In this document: piece after piece, positions 59,296 to 64,000 of the stretch
Layout: each line of letters starts with the position of its first letter
How positions within the stretch are numbered: the first letter of the stretch is position 1
DNA from: Marinobacter qingdaonensis
Lineage (GTDB): Bacteria > Pseudomonadota > Gammaproteobacteria > Pseudomonadales > Oleiphilaceae
Reading direction: 5' to 3'
DNA length: 64,000 nt
NCBI RefSeq assembly: GCF_034555935.1
Contig: NZ_JAYDCJ010000003.1
Span: forward strand, 1 to 64,000
Position numbers and translations under genes: made by a program
Notes under the pieces: model-generated
Database searches by the model: none
Told to the model about the DNA's origin: nothing
Seen by the model: the letters and a program-made list of their open reading frames with translations, nothing else

Positions 59296-60012
59296 ATGCG
59301 ACCAAGCGGCAGAACGCCCGAGCAACCCAGAGACATTCGAATCACCCGGAACTACACCCGCCATGCCGAAGGGTCGGTCCTGGTGGAATTCGGTGACACC
59401 AAGGTCATCTGCACCGCCTCCGTCGAGAACAAGGTCCCGCCGTTCCTGCGTGGCGAAGGCAAAGGCTGGATTACCGCCGAATACGGCATGCTGCCCCGCT
59501 CCACCGGCAGCCGCATGGGACGCGAAGCGGCCCGCGGCAAACAGGGTGGCCGCACTGTGGAAATCCAGCGCCTGATTGGCCGGTCCCTGCGGGCTGCGGT
59601 TGACCTCAGCGAACTGGGCGAGCACAGCATCACCATCGATTGCGACGTCATCCAGGCCGATGGCGGCACCCGCACCGCGGCCATCACCGGTGGCTGCGTG
59701 GCCCTGGTGGATGCCCTGAACCACCTGGTGGCGGAAAAGCGCCTGAAGAAATCACCGCTGAAGCAGATGGTCGCGGCCCTGTCGGTTGGCGTCTACAAGG
59801 GCACCCCGGTGGTCGACCTGGACTACCCGGAAGACTCCGAAGCCGAAACCGACATGAACGTGATCATGACCGACCAAGGCGGTTTTATCGAAATCCAGGG
59901 CACCGCGGAAGGTGCACCATTCGTGAAGGAAGAGCTGGACAGCATGCTGGATTTGGCCAAACAGGGTATTGAGCAACTGTTTGAGATCCAGAAAGCGGCA
60001 CTGGAAGGCTAA
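59296..60012 (+). CDS. rph: ribonuclease PH
   Basis: Phosphorolytic 3'-5' exoribonuclease that trims tRNA 3' ends. The 238-residue protein has [16 protein letters not shown] at the start, the [19 protein letters not shown] block and [19 protein letters not shown] with the phosphate/metal Asp residues. Length equals full-length E. coli RNase PH, so there is no frameshift like that of E. coli K-12. Start at 59296 has AGGA six bases upstream; ATG 59290 is in frame. Confidence 0.97.
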   Translation: MRPSGRTPEQPRDIRITRNYTRHAEGSVLVEFGDTKVICTASVENKVPPFLRGEGKGWITAEYGMLPRSTGSRMGREAARGKQGGRTVEIQRLIGRSLRAAVDLSELGEHSITIDCDVIQADGGTRTAAITGGCVALVDALNHLVAEKRLKKSPLKQMVAALSVGVYKGTPVVDLDYPEDSEAETDMNVIMTDQGGFIEIQGTAEGAPFVKEELDSMLDLAKQGIEQLFEIQKAALEG

Positions 60013-60087
60013 GCGACGTTACAGACCAATCTGGGCGGTGGCGGCGATGCCACGCCCCAGAATGTCGGAGGCCATGGATGGCTGTTG

Positions 60088-60894
60088 TTAAAAACCGATG
60101 TCGATGTCGTAATCCATGATCACCGGTGCGTGATCGGAAAACCGGCTTGAGCCATCAATCCAGCCGTCCCGGATAGTATTGCGAATACCCGGGGTCAGCA
60201 GCTGGTAGTCCACCCGAATACCCGCACTGCGGCGAGCACCCTCGGCCTGCTCCGGCCACCAGGTAAACTGATTGCTCTGCTTGTTGATCTCACGGAAGGC
60301 ATCGACACAGCCCATTTCATCGAACAGGCGGTCCAGCCATGCCCGCTCATGGGGCAGGAATCCGGAAAAGTCGTGCTTGTGGTACAGGGGGCTGGCGTCG
60401 GTCACGTGATGGGCGGTCTGCAGGTTGGCGCAGAAAATGAACTGACGCCGCTTGCGCAGGGTTTTCTGCATGTGCAGGCCGAAACCGTCCAGGAACTCAT
60501 CCTTGTGGTCGAGTACCGTCAGGTCGTCCTCGCCCAGCAGCTCTTCTTCCCGACCGAGGGCGCAGGGCGCCAGCACACAGGCGACCGACACCTTGTCGAA
60601 ATCGGCCTGGATAAAGCGCCCTTCCCGGTCCGCCTGCTCGTTGGCGAAACCGTACATGATGGCTTTGGGAAAGTGACGGGTGTAGATGCCCACGCCGCCG
60701 TCCTCGTTTTTCTCACCATCGATGAAGTAGGCTTCGTAGCCCTCGGGGATGAGGTTGTAGTCCTCGATTTCGTAGGCGCGCATGCGGTGATCCTGGACGC
60801 AGACAACGTCCGCATCCTGGTCGGCCAGCCAGTTGAAGAATCCCTTGTCAACGGCTTGGGCGAGCCCATTGACACTGATTGAAACTACCCGCAT
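60088..60894 (-). CDS. crc: catabolite repression control protein Crc
   Basis: Crc works with Hfq to block translation of catabolic mRNAs and is itself a catalytically dead relative of exonuclease III. This 268-residue protein has an ExoIII-like fold, but active-site residues are changed: the Glu of ExoIII (E34) is D35 in VQDHR, and the GDMN motif is CANL (155-158). D229 and D254-H255 are kept, unlike in Pseudomonas Crc, which has Gln at the last Asp. It is divergent from pyrE and convergent with rph, the exact crc neighbourhood of Pseudomonas. A working nuclease is unlikely but not excluded. Confidence 0.88.
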   Translation of the reverse strand: MRVVSISVNGLAQAVDKGFFNWLADQDADVVCVQDHRMRAYEIEDYNLIPEGYEAYFIDGEKNEDGGVGIYTRHFPKAIMYGFANEQADREGRFIQADFDKVSVACVLAPCALGREEELLGEDDLTVLDHKDEFLDGFGLHMQKTLRKRRQFIFCANLQTAHHVTDASPLYHKHDFSGFLPHERAWLDRLFDEMGCVDAFREINKQSNQFTWWPEQAEGARRSAGIRVDYQLLTPGIRNTIRDGWIDGSSRFSDHAPVIMDYDIDIGF

Positions 60895-60975
60895 ACGTGT
60901 TCCCTGATTCGGTTTGTGTGTATGATACCGTTTTTACGCACTAATTAAAGATCCACACCCGCCAGAAGCCTTGTC

Positions 60976-61614
60976 ATGCACGACTATCAGCAAAATTTCA
61001 TCGACTTTGCCATCCGCCGGAACGTCCTGCGATTTGGTGAATTTACGCTCAAATCCGGCCGCACCAGCCCGTATTTTTTTAACGCTGGGCTGTTCAACAC
61101 TGGCGACGATCTACTTCAGCTAAGCAAGGCTTATGCCGCCGCCATAGAACGCAGCGGTCTCAATTATGACATCATTTTCGGACCTGCCTATAAGGGCATT
61201 CCGTTGGCCACCGTGACCGCCATGGCGCTGGCTACAGACGGTAACAGCAAACCGTTTGCCTTTAACCGCAAGGAAAAGAAAGATCATGGCGAGGGTGGCA
61301 ACATTGTCGGTGCACCGCTGCAGGGCAAGGTGCTGATCGTGGATGACGTTATCACTGCCGGTACCGCCATTCGCGAGTCCATTGACCTGATTCGTGCGGC
61401 CGGCGCCGAGCCTGCCGGTGTGCTGATCGCCCTGGATCGCCAGGAAAAGGGCAACGGCGAGCTGTCCGCCATCCAGGAAGTGGAACAGGAATTCGGCATT
61501 CCGGTCGTGAGCATCATCCGTCTGGAGCAGGTGCTCGACTACCTCAAGGCCAACCCTGACTTTGCCGGCCATGCCGAAAACGTTGCCAAGTACCGGGATC
61601 GATTCGGAGTCTGA
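60976..61614 (+). CDS. pyrE: orotate phosphoribosyltransferase
   Basis: Makes OMP from orotate and PRPP in pyrimidine synthesis. The 212-residue protein has the type I PRTase PRPP loop [16 protein letters not shown] and [11 protein letters not shown]. Length fits E. coli (213). Divergent from crc with 81 bp between, which must hold both promoters. The DUF4124 gene starts 3 bp after its stop. Confidence 0.97.
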   Translation: MHDYQQNFIDFAIRRNVLRFGEFTLKSGRTSPYFFNAGLFNTGDDLLQLSKAYAAAIERSGLNYDIIFGPAYKGIPLATVTAMALATDGNSKPFAFNRKEKKDHGEGGNIVGAPLQGKVLIVDDVITAGTAIRESIDLIRAAGAEPAGVLIALDRQEKGNGELSAIQEVEQEFGIPVVSIIRLEQVLDYLKANPDFAGHAENVAKYRDRFGV

Positions 61615-61617
61615 TCA

Positions 61618-62262
61618 ATGACCAACCGCCCAGTCTGTTTCCGAGCTGCCGTTCTCGCTGCGGTCATCGGCGTAGCCGCGACGGCCGAGGCGGGCATGTA
61701 CCGGTACAAGGACGACAATGGCCGGTTGGTGATCAGCAACACCATTCCCCAGGAAGCCACCAAACGCGGTTACGACATCCTCAACAACAGCGGCCGGGTT
61801 GTTGAAACCGTGGCCCCGGCGCCCACCGAAGAAGAACTTGCCGCCCGCGAAGCCGAGAAGCAGCGTCAGAAAGCACTCGAACGGCAACAGGAACAGGACC
61901 GCCAGTTGCTGAAACGCTACAGCCACCCGGACCAGGCGGTACGCGCCATGCACCGCAAGATCCGTGAACTGGAAGGGCTGATTCAGCTCAAGCGCGGCAA
62001 CATCTCGGTGATTTCCAGCCAGCTCGACAGCGAACAGAGCCGGGCCGCCGATATGGAACGGGCCGGCCGCACCATTCCCGACGCCACCCTGGAGAAAATC
62101 CGGCGCCTGGAGTCCCAGATTCGGGACCTGGAGCGGGAAATCAGCATTCAGACCCGGGAAATCAACGAGCTGAAGGCCGGCTTCGAAGCCGACATCGAAC
62201 GGCTCGAAGAGGTAACCGGCAAACCCCGGACCATCACCCTGGACACCCTCAGCAGCGACTGA
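61618..62262 (+). CDS. DUF4124 domain periplasmic coiled-coil protein
   Basis: Function unknown. 214 residues: signal peptide (about 1-25, ending AEA), a DUF4124 domain near the N terminus (GMYRYKDDNGRLVISNTIP) and long charged coiled-coil helices (about 70-205). It is likely periplasmic. It is placed 3 bp after pyrE and before a strong terminator, so it is expressed with pyrE or on the same transcript; the pairing does not suggest a role. Confidence 0.85.
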   Translation: MTNRPVCFRAAVLAAVIGVAATAEAGMYRYKDDNGRLVISNTIPQEATKRGYDILNNSGRVVETVAPAPTEEELAAREAEKQRQKALERQQEQDRQLLKRYSHPDQAVRAMHRKIRELEGLIQLKRGNISVISSQLDSEQSRAADMERAGRTIPDATLEKIRRLESQIRDLEREISIQTREINELKAGFEADIERLEEVTGKPRTITLDTLSSD

Positions 62263-62274
62263 CCGGCTGGCCAC

Positions 62275-62309
62275 AAAAAAGGCGGTGGTTGGAAAACCAC
62301 CGCCTTTTT
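62275..62309. terminator. bidirectional terminator between the DUF4124 and phasin-like genes
   Basis: GGCGGTGGTT (62281-62290), loop ggaa, AACCACCGCC (62295-62304), with six A before and TTTTT after. Confidence 0.92.
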
Positions 62310-62345
62310 GCTGGTGCCGGCCAACGACTGGCTGGCACTCAGGCC

Positions 62346-62759
62346 TTAGGCAGAAGCCGTGGACTTCTTGGCAGAAGCCGTGCTCTTGCGCGCAGTCGTC
62401 TTGCGGGCAGCCGGCTTCTTGGCCGTTGCGGAGGCCTTGGCGCTCTGAGCAACGCTGGTCACTTCGTCAGCGGTCTCGGCAACGGTTTCAGCCGCTTCTT
62501 TTTCCAGCTTGGCCACCAGGTCGGAAGCAAAGCTGCCGAAACGGGTGTTCAGGCTGCGCAGCTGCTCGAACAGGTTCTCGCTGTAGCCGTTGTAGGCCTT
62601 GCGCAGGTTCTTGACGCTGTATTCACGCGCTTCGGTTTCCAGCTTCTCGGCGTAGTCGAACGGCTTGGAAGCCAGCTTCTTCTGCTGCTCTTCCGCTGCG
62701 TTGATGCCCTTCTCGACGACTTCCTGAATCTGCTCCTGGTATGACTTAAGTTTACCCAT
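62346..62759 (-). CDS. phasin-like protein with histone H1-like tail
   Basis: 137 residues. The N-terminal part (about 1-95) is amphipathic helical, phasin-like (YQEQIQEVVEKGINAAEEQQ; SENLFEQLRSLNTRFGSF). The last 35 residues are Ala/Lys/Thr/Ser repeats (KKPAARKTTARKSTASAKK), like PhaF and AlgP tails that bind DNA. PhaF binds polyhydroxyalkanoate granules and nucleoid; no PHA synthase is in this window. Start at 62759 has AGGAGA five bases upstream; ATG 62789 is in frame without support. Confidence 0.8.
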   Translation of the reverse strand: MGKLKSYQEQIQEVVEKGINAAEEQQKKLASKPFDYAEKLETEAREYSVKNLRKAYNGYSENLFEQLRSLNTRFGSFASDLVAKLEKEAAETVAETADEVTSVAQSAKASATAKKPAARKTTARKSTASAKKSTASA

Positions 62760-62917
62760 GTCTCTTCTCCTGAGGTTTGCTGAAAGCATTTCGTCCAGCG
62801 GCCAAGCGTGACAACACTGGCCTTGTCTGAATTTCGACTCTCAAGGTACGGGTAAAAATTAGAATGTTCATACTAAAAGCCGGGATCCGTCCGGTACGCA
62901 GTTATACCGACCCGAAC

Positions 62918-63259
62918 CTACCAGCGGAACAGCACCCAACTGGGGATGAGCATCTCGGACTCGGCCTCCCGAATCCAGCCGCCGCCGTCCGATGGCACCA
63001 GGTAGTATTCCGGACCGGCCTCGGGCACGACCTTGATTTCCATCAACTGGCCATTGACCCGATACTCGTAGAACACTTCCCGCTCGCCCGGGCGAATGAC
63101 GATTTGCGGGCCTTCACTGGTGGGCTGGTAATCGGAAATTACCACCGGTTCGTCCGGCGTTTCCACCAGGGTTTCGTCCAGGGCACCGTCTTGCTGGGCG
63201 AACACCGCCACCGAGTAGCAGGCCAGCAGCGCGGCCGCCGAACAGGCGAATCGTTTCAT
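62918..63259 (-). CDS. DUF2782 periplasmic protein
   Basis: Function unknown. 113 residues with a signal peptide (about 1-20, ending VAVFAQ) and a DUF2782 domain (about 45-113: VVISDYQPTSEGPQIVIRPG; EYRVNGQLMEIKVVPEAG). Start at 63259 (MKRFACS) has GAGGG nine bases upstream. Divergent from polA; this pairing is seen in Pseudomonas and relatives. Confidence 0.85.
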   Translation of the reverse strand: MKRFACSAAALLACYSVAVFAQQDGALDETLVETPDEPVVISDYQPTSEGPQIVIRPGEREVFYEYRVNGQLMEIKVVPEAGPEYYLVPSDGGGWIREAESEMLIPSWVLFRW

Positions 63260-63346
63260 ATTCGTGGTACCCTCATGCCATTCGAATTCCTTACAGAGTT
63301 GCATAAGCCAACCCACGCTTCAATCAGAATCCGGACCCGCTGAGAC

Positions 63347-64000
63347 ATGACTGATCAAAAGACCCCACCCGTGGTTCTTGTGGACGGTTCGTCCTACCTT
63401 TTTCGCGCCTACCACGCGCTGCCGCCACTCACCACCAGCAAGAACCAGCCGACCGGCGCCATCAAGGGCGTGATCAGCATGCTGCGCCGACTGGAACAGG
63501 ACTTTCCGGGTTCCAAGATGGTGGTGGTGTTCGATGCCAAGGGCAAGACCTTCCGACATGACATGTACGAGGAGTACAAGGCCAACCGGCCGCCCATGCC
63601 GGAAGACCTGGGCAGCCAGATCGAGCCGATTCACGAGATCGTCAAGGCCATGGGCCTGCCGCTGCTGATCGTACCCGGGGTCGAGGCCGACGACGTCATC
63701 GGCACCCTGGCCCATGAGGCCACCAGCAAGGGCATCGACGTGGTGGTCTCCACCGGCGACAAGGACATGGCCCAGCTGGTCAGCGACCACGTCACCCTGA
63801 TCAACACCATGACCGAAACCCGTATGGACCGCGCCGGCGTCATCGACAAGTTCGGGGTCACGCCGGAGCAGATCATTGACTACCTGGCCCTGGTCGGCGA
63901 CAAGGTCGACAACATCCCGGGCGTCAACAAGTGCGGCCCGAAGACCGCGGTGAAGTGGCTGGAAAGCTATCAGGACCTGGACACTGTGATGGCCCACGCC
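63347..64000 (+). CDS. polA: DNA polymerase I, 5' part (cut by window end)
   Basis: The first 218 residues of DNA polymerase I. They cover most of the 5'-3' exonuclease domain: [62 protein letters not shown] and the helix-hairpin-helix start [10 protein letters not shown]. The reading frame is open at base 64000; the Klenow part lies outside. Upstream is the divergent DUF2782 gene. Confidence 0.97.
   Translation, partial: MTDQKTPPVVLVDGSSYLFRAYHALPPLTTSKNQPTGAIKGVISMLRRLEQDFPGSKMVVVFDAKGKTFRHDMYEEYKANRPPMPEDLGSQIEPIHEIVKAMGLPLLIVPGVEADDVIGTLAHEATSKGIDVVVSTGDKDMAQLVSDHVTLINTMTETRMDRAGVIDKFGVTPEQIIDYLALVGDKVDNIPGVNKCGPKTAVKWLESYQDLDTVMAHA

Noticed and set aside
60088..60894. Annotation of this gene as active exonuclease III (xthA)
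   Set aside because: Catalytic Glu and the GDMN motif are replaced, and the rph–crc–pyrE order is that of Pseudomonas crc.

Overview
The window is a chromosomal segment of a marine-type gammaproteobacterium. Gene content and order match Pseudomonas closely in several blocks (tyrS–M23 peptidase–anmK–erpA–argC; dksA–gluQ–cbrA–cbrB–crcZ–pcnB–folK–panB–panC–pgi; folB–plsY–tsaD–rpsU–dnaG–rpoD; recG–oxyR; ridA–spoT–rpoZ–gmk–yicC–rph–crc–pyrE). A FadL-type porin beside a large Ig-like lipoprotein, a PEP-CTERM protein and high GC fit Marinobacter or a close relative best. The genus is an inference from these traits; no 16S sequence is inside the window.

Layout. Bases 1-470 hold the leader and three tandem promoters of an rRNA operon that runs leftward out of the window. 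Next come tyrS, an M23 endopeptidase, anmK, erpA with a good IscR-type operator, bactofilin, a coiled-coil membrane protein, argC, a ClC channel, hemJ, thiD, thiE and hemL (0.5-12.4 kb). Then a secreted lipase, a DUF4382 lipoprotein, an LpoP-like lipoprotein with PBP1B, a kinase-like fusion protein, a Rieske protein and sfsA (12.7-20.5 kb). From 20.6 to 39.8 kb lies a dense housekeeping block: dksA, gluQ, the CbrX/CbrA/CbrB signalling genes, a predicted CrcZ-type small RNA, pcnB, pantothenate and folate genes, pgi, plsY, tsaD, the rpsU–dnaG–rpoD block and a tRNA-Ile(CAU). The 39.9-48.6 kb stretch is the most accessory-like: a PEP-CTERM protein, the FadL-type porin plus Ig-like lipoprotein pair, and a stand-alone molybdopterin oxidoreductase. 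The last part (48.9-64 kb) holds an HDOD protein, recG, oxyR, spoT, rpoZ, gmk, yicC, rph, crc, pyrE, a phasin-like protein and the 5' part of polA.

The main integrated system is a full carbon catabolite repression circuit. CbrA (transporter-fused kinase), CbrB (NtrC-type activator) and a sigma-54-driven RNA with at least four A-rich Hfq/Crc decoy motifs lie together. A Crc protein with a degenerate ExoIII active site is encoded 33 kb away. Two lipid-use genes in the window (lipase, FadL-type porin) have matching CA-rich motifs in their leaders and are candidate targets. A second theme is growth control: DksA and the ppGpp enzyme SpoT are both encoded here, together with rRNA promoters of the GC-rich-discriminator type they act on. 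No insertion sequence, prophage, CRISPR array or integrase was seen.
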